A DNA stretch of 64,000 nt from Neoarius graeffei (GCF_027579695.1 NC_083583.1:25749099-25813098); one strand, 5' to 3'; shown: positions 1 through 10,819, counted from the stretch's first letter. Notes: a model not told the origin generated them from the letters alone. Made by a program: numbers and translations.

Positions 1-520
1 CTTAGCATCCATATTTCTCTTGTAGTTTTTGTTCAACAGCAAACATGATGTCCAGGCATTTTCATGTCTAAAGCATCTTTTTTTTTGTCCCAAATTGTCA
101 TTGTGAGGCAAACCAGTATTCTTTATCATATCATGCAGTTGATTAACAGCATGTCCTAAAGTTATTCTTCTTTTACACACACACGCACGCGCATGCAAGT
201 TGCCAATGCTAACAATTCTTGTTGTGGACCGCCTGTTCTAAATATTTTATTGCATTATAGCAGCTTTAAAAAAAAACACACACACACACAACTCATGTTA
301 CAGTGATGCTTGAAAGTTTGTGAACCCTTTAGAATTTTCTATATTTCTCCATAAATATGACCTAAAACAACATCAGATTTTCACACAAGTCCTAAAAGTA
401 GATAAAGAGAACCCAGTTAAACAAATGAGATGAAAATATTATACTTGGTCATTTATTTATTGAGGAAAATGATCCAATATTACATATCTGTGAGTGGCAA
501 AAGTATGTGAACCTTTGCTT

Positions 521-884
521 TCAGTATCTGGTGTGAGCCCCTTGTGCAGCAATAACTGCAACTAAACGTTTCCGGTAACTGTTGATCAGTCCTGCACACC
601 GGCTTGGAGGAATTTTAGCCCATTCCTCCATACAGAACAGCTTCAACTCTGGGATGTTGGTGGGTTTCCTCACATGAACTGCTCGCTTCAGGTCCTTCCA
701 CCACGTTTCCATTGGATTAAGGTCAGGACTTTGACTTGGCCATTCCAAAACATTAACTTTATTCTTCTTTAACCATTCTTTGGTAGAACGACTTGTGTGC
801 TTAGGGTCATTGTCTTGCTGCATGACCCACCTTCTCTTGAGATTCAGTTCATGGACAGATGTCCTGACATTTTCCTTTAGAATT
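521..884 (-). pseudogene. Tc1 transposase, C-terminal piece
   Basis: The C-terminal third of a Tc1 transposase, cut off at 884 by the LINE. It carries the second catalytic aspartate in QQDNDPKHT and the region of the final glutamate in SPDLNPMETWW. The two acids are 34 residues apart, the normal DD34E spacing. The reading frame ends with the usual Tc1 C-terminus. The rest of the protein continues at 3001-3659 on the far side of the LINE, so no whole enzyme can be made. Confidence 0.88.
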
Positions 885-1417
885 GAAATTGAAATCTTTA
901 TTTCAAACATGTGTGAACAGTGAACAGTAAAATCAAAACAAAACCAAACAAACTAAATAACCATAATCATAGAAAAAAGAAAATAATAATAATAAAATAA
1001 AAAGTATATTATATATGACTAATTTTACTACTAATTAACTAATAATAATAATTAAAATGAACTTAAACATGTTTGAAAAGGAGTAGGAAGAAGTAAAAAC
1101 TTATTAACTCCTACCCCCCCCCCCCCATTTCCATATGATCATGTATAACAATTATTTCATGTGAATATCTGTATAATACTAATAATACTAATAATAACAA
1201 CAAAATAACACGACATCAATATATATATCAGTATAATACTAATACTACTACTACTAATAATAATAATAAAAATAACCACTAAAATTACATCAGTATATAT
1301 CAGTATGATACTAACTGATAATAATAGTACAAATAAGAACCAAAATAACAACAACAATTAATAATAATAAATAATACAGAGCAGCAAGCCCCATCCTGAG
1401 AACATCCAGATTCCCCC

Positions 1418-2998
1418 TCAAGCCCCTTCCTCCCAGTATTTTGTAAAAATCATTTGTTTGTATTTGTTTTTAAACTGCTTGATGTTTGGACATTGTTTCA
1501 GCTCCACACTCAGTCTGTTCCATAGCTTTACTCCATTATTTGATATACATAATCTTTTCATTGTAGTTCGACATCTTTGGATCTTAAAGTTTGACATTTC
1601 CCTTAACTTATACCCTCCCTCTCTATCCTGAAACATTTTCTGTAAGTGGCTTGGTAATAAATTATTCCTGGCTTTGTAAAGAAATTGTGCTGTTTGGAAT
1701 TCCACCAAATCTTTAAATTTTATTAATTTAGACTTTAAGAATAAAGGATTGGTGTGTTCAAGATACCCGACATTATGAATTATTCTGATGGCTCTTTTTT
1801 GCAGTTTGAGTAGTGGATCTAATGAACTTTTATATGTATTGCCCAAAACTTCTATGCAGTAATTTAGGTCAGGTAAAACCAAGGAACAGTACAATATGCG
1901 GAGCGATTTGTTGTCTAAGTAGTGTCTTGCTTTGGCCATTACAGAGATGCTTCTAGCTATTTTAGTGCAGGTGTATTTGATGTGAGACTTCCAGCAAATC
2001 TTGTCATTTATTATCACCCCCAGGAATTTAATTTTGTGTACTCTTTCCAAATCAATACCCTCTATCTGTACCCATGCTTGATGATTTATTTTTCTGTTAC
2101 CGAATAACATAATTTTTGTCTTGCTCAGATTTAGTGACAGCTTGTTTTTGTCAAACCAGTTTTTGATTTTAATAAGTTCTGAGGTGATAGTGTCCAAGAG
2201 TTGCTGTAAATTCTCGCCTGATCCAAGTATGTTTGTATCATCAGCAAATAAGATGAATTTGAGTATTTGTGATATATTACATATGTCACTGATATACATG
2301 AGAAATAATTTAGGACCCAACACTGATCCCTGTGGAACGCCACACTCAATATCAAAACATCTTGACTGGTAATCTCCCATTTTCACAAATTGCTTCCTGT
2401 TTCTTAAATAACTTTTCACCCATTCTACTAGTCCCCTAATACCATCTCATCTCATCTCATTATTTCTAGCCGCTTTATCCTGTTCTACAGGGTCGCAGGC
2501 AAGCTGGAGCCTATCCCAGCTGACTACAGGCGAGGTACACCCTGGACAAGTCGCCAGGTCATCACAGGGCTGACACATAGACACAACCATTCACATTCAC
2601 ACCTACGGTCAATTTAGAGTCACCAGTTAACCTAACCTGCATGTCTTTGGACTGTGAGGGAAACCGGAGCACCCGGAGGAAACCCATGCGGACACGGGGA
2701 GAACATGCAAACTCCACACAGAAAGGCCCTCGCCAGCCACGGGGCTCGAACCCGGACCTTCTTGCTGTGAGGCGACAGCGCTAACCACTACACCACCGTG
2801 CCGCCCCCAGTACCATATTGTTCCAATTTGTTGAATAATATTTGATTATTTATTGTATTAAATGCTTTTTTTAGATCAACGAATAACCCAATAGCATATT
2901 TCTTTTTATCTATGGAATTTGTGGTTTCCTCAAGCAATTCAATTAAAGCTTGTGCTGTTGATCGATTACGTCTAAATCCATATTGAATCCATATTTAA
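1418..2998 (-). pseudogene. LINE reverse transcriptase, C-terminal part
   Basis: Reverse transcriptase of a non-LTR retrotransposon. Bases 2998 to about 2811 encode the motif FVDLKKAFNT. After the SINE the frame continues from about 2443 to 1418 with GVPQGSVLGP and the catalytic FADDTN motif, followed by a thumb and C-terminal region of about 200 residues. The last 333 codons are uninterrupted, so the copy looks fairly young apart from the 5' truncation and the SINE. No endonuclease domain is left. Clade assignment (I/Nimb, L2/CR1 or Rex-like) is not safe from sequence reading alone. Confidence 0.85.
2444..2805 (-). mobile_element. tRNA-derived SINE
   Basis: A reverse-oriented copy of the SINE family seen eight times in this window. 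The head (near 2805) reads GGCGGCACGGTGGTGTAGTG on the minus strand. It has an A-box-like TGGTGTAGTGG and a B-box-like GGTTCGAGCCC. The tail at 2444-2462 is a run of GATGA-type units. It is inserted within the LINE reverse transcriptase; TACCAT occurs at both flanks and may be part of the target duplication. Confidence 0.88.
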
Positions 2999-3000
2999 TC

Positions 3001-3659
3001 TGCTGGTATAATTCAGAATTCATTGTTCGATCAATGATGGCAAGCCATCCTGGCCCAGATGCAGCAAAACAGGCCCAAACCATAATATGACCATCACCGT
3101 GTTTCACAGATGGGATAAGGTTCTTATGCTGGAATGCAGTGTTTTCCTTTCTCCAAACATAACGCTTCTCATTTAAACCAAAAAGTTCTATTTTGGTCTA
3201 ATCAGTCCACAAAACATTTTTCCAATAGCCTTCTGGCTTGTCCACGTGATCTTTAGCAAACTGCAGACAAGCAGTAATGCTCTTTTTGGAGAGCAGTGTC
3301 TTTCTCCTTGCAACCCTGCCATGCACACCATTGTTGTTCAGTGTTCTCCTGATGGCGGACTCATGAACATTAACAGCAGCCAATGTGAGAGAGGCCTTCA
3401 GTTGCTTAGGAATTACCCTGGGGTCCTTTGTGACCTCGCCGACTATTACATGCCTTGCTCTTGGAGTGATCTTTGTTGGTCGACCACTTCTGTGGAGTTT
3501 AACAATGGTCTTGAATTTCCTCCATTTGTACACAATCTGTCTGACTGTGGATTGGTGGAGTCCAAACTCTTTAGAGATGGTTCTGTAACCTTTTCCAGCC
3601 TGATGAGCATCAACAAAGCTTTTTCTGAGGTCCTCAGAAATCTCCTTTGTTTGTGCCAT
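3001..3659 (-). pseudogene. Tc1 transposase, N-terminal piece
   Basis: Starts at the methionine at 3659 (MAQTKEISEDLRKS) and encodes the paired-type helix-turn-helix DNA-binding region with HQSTVRQIVYKW and a GRP hook. It then enters the catalytic domain, where WKNVLWTD supplies the first catalytic aspartate. A stop follows at about 3198. Downstream sequence to 3001 still resembles Tc1 (FGLNEK, then the glycine-rich region) but is out of frame or interrupted before the LINE. Confidence 0.85.
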
Positions 3660-4491
3660 GATACACTTCCACAAACATGCGTTGTGAAGATCAGACTTTG
3701 ATAGATCCCTGTTCTTTAAATAAAACAGGGTGCCCACTCACACCTGATTGTCATCCCGTTGATTGAAAACACCTGACTCTAATTTCACCTTCAAATTAAT
3801 TGCTAATCCTGGAGGTTCACATACTTTTGTCACTCACAGATATGTAATATTGGATCATTTTCCTCAATAAATAAATGACCAAGTATAATATTTTTTGTCT
3901 CATTTGTTTAACTGGGTTCTCTTTATCTACTTTTAGGACTTGTGTGAAAATCTGATGATGTTTTAGGTCATATTTATGCAGAAAAATAGAAAATTCTAAA
4001 GGGTTCACAAACTTTCAAGCACCACTGTAAATAGAGCCCACCTGAGGACTTTCCCATGTCAGAAAACCTAAAGTTACAGCTTTACTTCTGATTGGGACAA
4101 AATGACACTGGAGACTCATTCCAAAAATGCTAAATGACTCCTTTACCATGTCAACAATTACACTTATTTTTAATCCAGTTATGTGGCACATCAGTATACG
4201 TCCTTGTCCAAGTTGTTTCTATAGAAAGTATTAGAATGAGTATGAGAGAATGAACTCGCTGTCACAGCTGCTGTTATTGAAAATTAATTCACACTTTCTG
4301 ACCAATCAGAATCGAGACATCAGTTGCAGGAATTACAGTATTAAAAGCTGTTAAATATACAATACTGTGCAAAAGTCTTGACACTTTTTTTTTTTTAGTA
4401 CAAACTTTGTTATAGGCTTTTATTTTATAACGTCTACATTATGGAATTGGTACAAAAAAATGTTAGATTTCCAATCGTTAGTTTTCCAGCA

Positions 4492-4877
4492 GGGCGGCAC
4501 GGTGGTGTAGTGGTTAGCGCTGTCGCCTCACAGCAAGAAGGTCCTGGGTTCGAGCCCCGGGGCCGGCGAGGGCCTTTCTGTGTGGAGTTTGCATGTTCTC
4601 CCCGTGTCCGCGTGGGTTTCCTCCGGGTGCTCCAGTTTCCCCCACAGTCCAAAGACATGCAGGTTAGGTTAACTGGTGACTCTAAATTGACCGTAGGTGT
4701 GAATGTGAGTGTGAATGGTTGTCTGTGTCTATGTGTCAGCCCTGTGATGACCTGGCGACTTGTCCAGGGTGTACCCCGCCTTTCGCCCGTAGTCAGCTGG
4801 GATAGGCTCCAGCTTGCCTGCGACCCTGTAGAAGGATAAAGCGGCTAGAGATGATGAGATGAGATGAGATGAGATGA
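4492..4877 (+). mobile_element. tRNA-derived SINE with target duplication
   Basis: Full-length plus-strand copy: tRNA-like head with A and B boxes, a conserved body around GTCCAAAGACATGCAGG, and a tail of five or so GATGA units ending at 4877. The 11-bp direct repeat GTTTTCCAGCA (4481-4491 and 4878-4888) is a clear target-site duplication, so this insertion is dated after the surrounding Tc1-type remnant. Confidence 0.92.
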
Positions 4878-4960
4878 GTTTTCCAGCACAAAATTAAATA
4901 TTACAGGAAAAAAAGTATGTCAGTAAAGATAGCAGCATATAATGTAAGAGACACTTTTCA

Positions 4961-4982
4961 CCCCCCCCCCCCCCCCCCCCCC
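4961..4982. repeat. Poly(C) run
   Basis: Twenty-two consecutive C bases followed by an (AAAT)n stretch. It lies inside the Tc1-type remnant. Confidence 0.95.
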
Positions 4983-5467
4983 AAATAAATAAATAAATAA
5001 CCCAATGCTGGGTTTTGCTGCAAAAATAAGAAGCAAACACAACACTAGGTTGTTGTTTTTTTTCTCAAAGCAAAGGGTTGACACGCCAAATATTGAAATT
5101 GTTACTACACTTTATCATCTTTTTACATTGAAATTTCTAGAGATTTAATTTCAAATTAAATATTTGCTCTACAGCATTCCTTTGTGCCAAAACTTTTGCA
5201 CAGTCCTGTATTATTGAATATCCTGATCATATTTTCTGTTTTCTGGGAAGATGATCTGACTGGTGGCTATTGCAGGGAACTAAAAATTAATATTAATTTT
5301 TTGATCTTGCGTTCTCTTATAAAATAAGATTTCTGGATTAAATGTGAATTTATTGATACTTGAGAAAATCTTGCTACGTGAGAAAAACCTGGCCTCGGTT
5401 TTTGTTAATCACAGTTAAGTCCGCACCATTTCCTTTTTTAAAAATCTCCTCTTCACCTTATTCTCAG

Positions 5468-5614
5468 GTTTTTGTTCATGGTGACGAGCTGGATGCTTAT
5501 TTTAGAGATTTCAGTGCCGAAATCCTCCCTCCAGACTTCAATGGGAATGGGCCCAACTGTGATGGCAAAGAAACAGCAGTCAAGCTGTTTGGCTCTGAAG
5601 ATACAGCTCTTTAA
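5468..5614 (+). CDS. rlbp1: Retinaldehyde-binding protein 1 (CRALBP), last coding exon
   Basis: RLBP1 carries 11-cis-retinal/retinol in retinal pigment epithelium and Mueller glia for the visual cycle. This exon gives the last 48 residues, following a pyrimidine-rich tract and the acceptor TTCTCAG at 5461-5467. It begins VFVHGDELDAYFRDF and ends in KLFGSEDTAL, then a stop at 5612-5614. The VFVHGD start, the ILP.DF motif, the DGK motif and the LFG...TA terminus match the C-terminal tail of vertebrate RLBP1, just beyond the CRAL-TRIO lipid pocket. The exon starts in phase 0. Earlier exons lie left of the window. ABHD2, the known convergent neighbour of RLBP1, follows on the opposite strand, which supports the call. 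Whether it is the a or b teleost copy cannot be told from one exon. Confidence 0.88.
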   Translation, partial: VFVHGDELDAYFRDFSAEILPPDFNGNGPNCDGKETAVKLFGSEDTAL

Positions 5615-6422
5615 ATGACTTAAGTCAATACACACACACATGGTAGACTGACTAACCTATAGCTAGTATATGGAGTAATGGTGTACACAGTATGTCCTCT
5701 AGGGAATATGGAAAATATGTTTATAGTTTTGATGAACAGGAAGAATTATCATATAAACAGTATATAATGGGAGATCACTGTCAATATACACTGTGGGTTT
5801 CAGAGGTAATGGAGTTAATGATTTACTGTACTCTCTGGCTTAGGATAGTAAAACAAAGTCAACTCGTAGTATAGAAAATATGACCGACAACCTTAGATTT
5901 TTGACCAAACTTAAGACATACTTCATATACAGTATATTCAAAAATATACACACAGTGAAGTGGCTATAAACCGTACTGATTGAATGACTCATCATAAAAA
6001 ACAGAGAGGTTTGTGTTCATTTTGAATTACTTTGGTTCTCTCTGACCAAGTTTCATGATCAAGATAATGGAGTAAGTGTTTATAATAAAACATGACTAAC
6101 GAATACTTGTGTAATCCTTTTCAATCTGCAAGTGATTGGTCAAGGCAGCACTGCATATAAATGAACACGTGAAATTTAGATTTTATTTCAGGCTTTCTAA
6201 CCTTCAAGGGCTGTGCAAATGACCTAACATATGTCAGTAAGGTCTGAGGAACTACTCATTTTAGGGCTAGCAGGAAAGGTGTTTAGAGAGGTTTGTCTCT
6301 GTTAACATTGGTGAACAGTTTACGTAGAGAAGGGAACACCTCATGTCTTTTCTTCAGACAGATAAAATTGTTGGGCTGTGGCTCAGATGCCTCTCAGGCA
6401 ACATGAAATTCCTAGTCCTAAC
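5615..6422 (+). other. rlbp1: RLBP1 3' UTR and intergenic sequence
   Basis: No further coding sequence. An AATAAA at 6084-6089 is the most plausible polyadenylation signal, giving a 3' UTR of about 0.5 kb. The rest is AT-rich sequence without a recognisable repeat. Confidence 0.5.
6084..6089 (+). promoter_or_regulatory. rlbp1: Candidate polyadenylation signal of RLBP1
   Basis: AATAAA, the first canonical signal on the plus strand after the RLBP1 stop codon that sits in otherwise non-repetitive sequence. Position-based inference only. Confidence 0.4.
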
Positions 6423-6702
6423 CAGGGCCGGATTATGGGGGGTCTGGGCCCCAGGGCCAGGAGTTCGCAAAGCCCCCACACACACACACATACACACACA
6501 AAGGCTACTGAGGTCGCAAACTAGCAGAGGGCAACATGTGAATGAAGTAAATAAAGTGACGTGAACATACTGTATGTTTAGAACATTAAGGCATACAATG
6601 TTAGTGATTTAAATATATATGTATTGTGTCAAGAAGTTAACAAGGAAACTGATTAGGATATGTCAATAATTAAGCCGTACCTAAAGAATAATTCATTCTA
6701 GG

Positions 6703-8500
6703 CTATATAAGTTTTTTCCTACTCTTCCTTCTTGCAAAGTCATCCACTAATTCATCAAAGTTAAGCTGTCGGACCAACTCTGATTCAATTGCCAGAAGAG
6801 AAAGTGAATTCAAGCGGTTTTGGCACATTGTCATCCTGAGTTCATTCTTAATACAAGCCAGTCTGGAGAATGAACGTTCCCCTTCACAATTTGTAATAGG
6901 CAGGGTCAAAAAAAGTCTGAGTGCTATGTAGACATTTGGTAAAGTGGACTGTAGATCTAAATCCACCATGGTCTTCAGCATTGTACTTGGGCATTTTTGA
7001 TTTTCTGACATGAATGATTTGTATTGTACAAGTTCATCTGCCAGGCTCATGTCCAAATCTGTGGGATATGCTGCAGCAAGTGATTTGGCCCTTGAAGTGA
7101 GCTTGAACAAAGTCACGAAGTGAAAGGAGAAGCCGTGTAGCCGTGTGTATGTCAATGTTATGTTTCTGCAACTGCAGACTTGTGGCTTGGAACCGCTGCA
7201 GTATTGTATCCCAAAAGTGTGCCATGAAGGCTATCTCTAGGGTGTCCAGCTTGCCACAGAGTGCAGAGGCCTCGCTTCTAGTTTCACGTTTCTCCTGTGA
7301 ATCTTTGGAAATATTGTTCAGTGCCTCTCTCAATTGTGGATAATATTTCCAAAGAGCCTTTGTGGATTCAGCTCTTGAACTCCAGCGAGTACCTGACAAC
7401 GATTTCAATGTGAGTTTCACATCTGTATCACGAAACACCTTTCCCCACCTGTGTGTTGACGAGATACAAAATGTGTATAGTGATTGCACAAAGTCAAAGA
7501 AACGGCCAGCTTCTGGGCAACTGTCAACAGCATTGACACCAACTAAATTCAACGAATGTGCTGCACAGGGGACATAACAAATTAATGGGTTTATTCATTT
7601 CAGATGAGCTTGGACTCCATTGTACTTTCCTGACATATTACTTGCATTGTCATAAGACTGGCCTCTACAGTTAGTTAAGTCTAGGCCCAGGTTCTCCACC
7701 ATAGCAACAACACACTCAGCCAAACTGCTCCCATTATGATTTCCAATAGGCTCAAAAGCCAGAAAACGCTCAACTACTTCTCCACCATTATTTACAAACC
7801 TGAAAATAAAAGTGAGTTGGTCCACATGAGCAAGGTCTGGAGTGGAGTCAACTATAACAGAAAAGTATTTGGACTCTTTAATCTCGCTGATAATTGCTTC
7901 CTTTGTTCTTTCTCCCATTAAGTGGATAAATTCCTCACAGATTGTTGATGAGAGGTAGGACACAGAGCCTTTGCCCTTGCCTCCAAACCTTTGGAGATGG
8001 TCGGCTAGAAAAGGGTCAAATTTGGCCAACAGTTCGACAATGCCCAAGAAATTACCATTGTGAGGTGATCCCAGCTGCTCATCGTCTCCCCTGAAAGCAA
8101 GGCCCCTCTCCCCAAAAACTGGATTACAGCAACAACTCTTTTCAAAACTTCCTGCCAGTATTGCCTCTCTGCATCCATTTGTTTGACAAGATCAGAATCA
8201 ACTCTTCCTGTGTTTTTGGAGCGATTGTGTAATGCTAACATGCAATCCCTATGCTCCTCACTCCTCTCATGCTCACCGATACGCTCAGAATGTTTCCAAC
8301 CAGAAAACCCGTGGACAAACGCATTGTGCTTATTTGAAAATAGCTTGCAAGCAAAACAAAAGATGCAACCAGTTGAAGGGGAGTAAAGTAGCCACTGCCT
8401 AGTCACAGATTGGCCATTAGGTAGAGAACATTTGAGTAAGGAATTTGTGAAACTCCTAGTCATGCCCCCCATTGTCCCATCCCTACTTGAGGCAGGGTAG
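6703..8500 (-). pseudogene. hAT transposase pseudogene
   Basis: Read on the minus strand from about 8500. A TTF-type zinc-finger region (WLLYSPSTGCIFCFACKLF, then SEEHRDCM) is followed by the catalytic RNase-H-like core with VIVDSTPD (first aspartate) and RGQSYDNASNMSG (second aspartate), then CAAHSLNLVG and TRWSSR. The C-terminal hAT dimerisation motif is LPITNCEGERSFSRLACIKN, finishing at 6703. Breaks: a frameshift near 8045, an in-frame TGA near 7595 after QAHLK, and a frameshift near 7150. Domesticated ZMYM1-like host genes share these domains, but the breaks argue for a dead transposon. Confidence 0.85.
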
Positions 8501-9750
8501 AGGAGAGTGGGGAGGAGTGAGCCATGGGGAGAAGTGAACCACTTAAAATTTTTCTAAATTTAGCCAGGGTTTATCCCAGTTAACTTGTCATATGAAGTCA
8601 CCAGGGAATTCCCCTGACTTCAACCCACAGTGGATGGAAGCCTGGCACCCTGCTCACAATAGGAGAACAAAAGTCTAAAATTCAAGGTAGTAAGTAAATA
8701 TTTCACTTAGCATGTTTTTTCATCCTATTGTCTAATAAACCAAGATAACAATCACATTGTTGTTGTTGTTTATTAGGCATGTACTATGGTATTGTGTGAT
8801 GACATAACCTGGGCCACATCCTTCCGTTCAAATGTAGGTCGACATCAGAAGCAATGGCGGGTCGTTTTGGGAGGAGTGAGCCACACAGTGCATGGGAGGA
8901 GTGAGCCTAGGCTCACTCCTCCCTTCAGTGGCCCACTCCTCCCTTAACTAATCTTGTGTCATGGTGATACATTACCGTACTAATACTTTTACATGTAATT
9001 AAGGTATGGGGCTATAATCCACAGATTACCAATAATCCTACCAACCAGTCGTTGGCATCAAACGTACTTTAGACCAGTTCATGTTTGATGTGGTCTTTTA
9101 ACACGTTCATTTTTGTATGCTGGGATGGCATACGAGGTACCTATACTTCTGTTGTAGGCTTTAAGAAGCTTTGAGTTCCAATTTCAGGTTAGTTGGTTAT
9201 TTGGCTAAGCGTGCCCATTACTAGTATCTCATTTCAGATTATTTTGGTGTTTCGGCTAAAGACAGGCCTCAGGTTTAATTATGTTTTATAGACTGTAATG
9301 CTGCTGTGCAAACACGTGTTCCTACAAAAAAAAACTTATAATAGCTGGACTTTTTTTGTTAAGATTTTAGATTTTTTTGATATCTTTACTGTTTTACAAG
9401 TTTTACAGTCTGATTTGTTTTTTTTAATACGTTTCATTTGTTACAGTTCAAATAAAAGTTTGTATTTCATGACAAATGTCATTTGTTCATGATTTCAAGC
9501 CAGTGGTCCAGTCCTCCCCATGGGGTGGTTCACACCTCCCTTAGATCGGGAGGAGTGAGCCATAAAATTAACAGGCTTTTTCTCCCATCTGTAGAACTGA
9601 TGGTTGCACGATTAGTTGTACAACTTGGTTCGTGTTGCAACTACTCTGAATACCTTTCATTTGCATAGGATCATTTTAACTTCAGCCCTTTTATTTTGGC
9701 TAGGGGTCCAAAAATAAAAAAAGCGGCTCACTCCTCCCCACTCTCCCCTA
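8498..9750. mobile_element. Inverted-repeat element inside the hAT gene
   Basis: Ends are 26-bp inverted repeats: 8498-8523 (starting TAGAGGAGAGTGGGGAGG) and 9725-9750, the complement of TAGGGGAGAGTGGGGAGG. The flanks on both sides read as one hAT transposase (IT...ILVSRG to the right, GGMTRSFTNS to the left), showing a later insertion. The interior has no convincing protein but repeats the terminal core GGAGGAGTGAGCC at 8511, 8870, 8895 and 9549, and its complement at 8910, 8930 (one mismatch) and 9725. The superfamily and target duplication are not resolved. Confidence 0.75.
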
Positions 9751-9816
9751 CTTTTCACTTCAATTTTGAAAAGCAGCTGCTCCTCTACTAACCAGAATCG
9801 ACTTGGCTTGTTCAGT

Positions 9817-10118
9817 AATGGAACTTGGCCATAAAGCAGGGTCATTATCTGTTTCACACCAGGAGTTTGAGCCCCCAGCTTCTGGTGTGATACTGGTCTC
9901 GGTGTACCCCTTCTGACTTGACAAGACTTTCTCAGGCAATGCCTGGTCTGACAGTGAGTCTCCTGTACTAACAAGAGTGCAGTCTTGGTCGGTTGTGGTA
10001 TTTGGCCGTAAAGCAGGGTCATTAAGTGTTTCACAACTGGAGTTGGAGTCCCGCAAGCTTCTGGTGTGAAACTGGGCTCCGTGCACTCCTCCTTACTTGG
10101 AAACACTTTCTCAGGCCA
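9817..10118 (-). repeat. Internal duplication in the hAT open reading frame
   Basis: Two imperfect direct repeats of about 180 and 120 bp (9817-9999 and 10000-10118). Each carries the sequence for NDPAL(W/R)P followed by an acidic, serine-rich stretch on the minus strand. The proximal copy continues into the hAT zinc-finger region, so the upstream copy is a tandem duplication of the transposase N-terminal region. Confidence 0.6.
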
Positions 10119-10345
10119 CATCCACACGACAACGGCAACGTGATGTTATTTAAAAAAAATATCGCCTCCAAATGGGCAACGATCAGTAGAAATCAGGTCC
10201 ATATGGCAACGCAACGCTTGCTGAAAACGATGCAATACACATGCCACACCTCTAGGGGCGCTGTAAGACGGTCCCTTCGGACACACCAGAACAACCCATA
10301 CGAAAAAGAACAGTAAAGAACTTATAAGAGTTTACCACTGTCTTA
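10119..10345. mobile_element. One end of a small DNA transposon
   Basis: Begins CACATCCACACGACAACGGC directly where the hAT duplication breaks off. The sequence is GC-rich with ACGGCAACG-type repeats typical of subterminal regions of fish MITEs. No matching opposite end was found, so it is probably truncated. Confidence 0.4.
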
Positions 10346-10815
10346 GTAGTAAATCCTTATAAATATAAATATATATGCCATGTATGATTTACTCCTGAAA
10401 GTGGCCCATTTTGCATTTTCCTCATACAAATTTTTTATGAAAATCTAGTATGTATGAAGTGAACATTGTGCATGGTTTTTACAGATAATGTGTATGATGA
10501 ATTACACTGTCTTTGTATGCTTCATGTAATGTTTGTAGTTTTAAATTATATTTTACAGTTTAAAATGTACATGCCTTTTATATAACATATGAGAAGGCCT
10601 AAACTCCCCTTTCCTTTGTTAATCATTCTGGTTTTAGGTTTATTAACAATTTGGATTGACTGAGAGCACTGTATTTGTTCAACGATAAAATTAATCATCA
10701 GGAATACAACTTGCCTAATAATTGCGCACACAGTGTACAGCGCAACATTATCCTTTCACAATGTAAGGAGGTCAGTCCGGTTATCTCTGATAGGTGTCAT
10801 AACAGGGAAGGGTTC
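10346..10815. other. Intergenic sequence, nothing recognised
   Basis: AT-rich sequence with no credible coding region, tandem repeat or paired terminal repeat visible on either strand. Confidence 0.5.
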
Positions 10816-10819
10816 ATCT

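Larger units (their letters stand above)
885..3000 (-). mobile_element. 5'-truncated non-LTR retrotransposon (LINE) inside Tc1
   Basis: Both flanks resume the Tc1 sequence (breakpoints about 884 and 3001). The element carries a reverse transcriptase on the minus strand. Its 3' end, at the low-coordinate side, finishes in short repeats reading GATTTCAATTTCAA on the minus strand rather than a poly(A) tail, as in CR1/L2/I-type LINEs. The 5' end is truncated within the reverse transcriptase. Bases 905-1380 are an AT-rich 3' untranslated part with TAA/TAC-rich simple sequence. A SINE is inserted at 2444-2805. Confidence 0.85.
301..4027 (-). mobile_element. Tc1-like DNA transposon, interrupted by a LINE
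   Basis: Ends are inverted repeats starting CAGTGATGCTTGAAAG at 301 and finishing as the inverse (TTCAAGCACCACTG) at 4027. TA dinucleotides flank both ends (299-300 and 4028-4029), the Tc1/mariner target duplication. Transposase pieces lie on the minus strand at 3001-3659 (N-terminal) and 521-884 (C-terminal). Bases 885-3000 are a later LINE insertion: the copy at 61945-63933 runs straight across this junction. Without the insert the element is about 1.6 kb, normal for the family. Confidence 0.9.
4363..5210. mobile_element. Tc1-type remnant without transposase
   Basis: Opposed terminal sequences ACTGTGCAAAAGTCTTG (about 4363) and CAAAACTTTTGCACAGT (about 5190-5207) mark the two ends of a small Tc1/mariner-like element. 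A SINE (4492-4877) and a 22-base C run (4961-4982) lie inside. No transposase codons are recognisable. A related end may be present near 60436. Confidence 0.6.
1..5467 (+). other. rlbp1: Last intron of RLBP1 (3' part)
   Basis: No host coding exon is visible before the acceptor at 5467. The interval is taken up by a nested Tc1/LINE/SINE stack (301-4027) and a second Tc1-type remnant with its own SINE (about 4363-5210). Bases 1-298 and 4030-4360 hold only AT-rich sequence and short CA runs. Because the last RLBP1 exon starts at 5468 and the earlier exons are absent, this intron is longer than 5.4 kb here. The intron identity is inferred from the RLBP1 call. Confidence 0.7.
6423..10118 (-). mobile_element. 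Decayed hAT transposon (TTF zinc-finger/ZMYM1-like type)
   Basis: The 3' terminus CAGGGCCGGATTATGGGG is visible at 6423. The minus strand carries a hAT transposase from about 10118 down to 6703. A separate inverted-repeat element (8498-9750) is inserted in it. The 5' end is not recognisable: at about 10119 the sequence changes to the end of another element. Stops and frameshifts show the copy is inactive. Confidence 0.78.

Noticed and set aside
1157..1357. Hydrophobic 66-codon frame on the minus strand
   Set aside because: Translation of TAA/TAC-rich simple sequence in the LINE 3' untranslated part.
4500..4562. tRNA gene in the SINE head
   Set aside because: A and B boxes are present, but the sequence cannot fold into a full cloverleaf with acceptor and anticodon arms; it is a SINE promoter.
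4441..4839. Open frames of about 75-140 codons in SINE copies (also near 24843, 35679, 52720, 62089)
   Set aside because: The same peptide recurs in each copy because the SINE body happens to lack stops; a tRNA-derived SINE has no protein.
6703..8500. A domesticated ZMYM1-like host gene
   Set aside because: An in-frame stop, two frameshifts and a large inserted element indicate a dead transposon copy.
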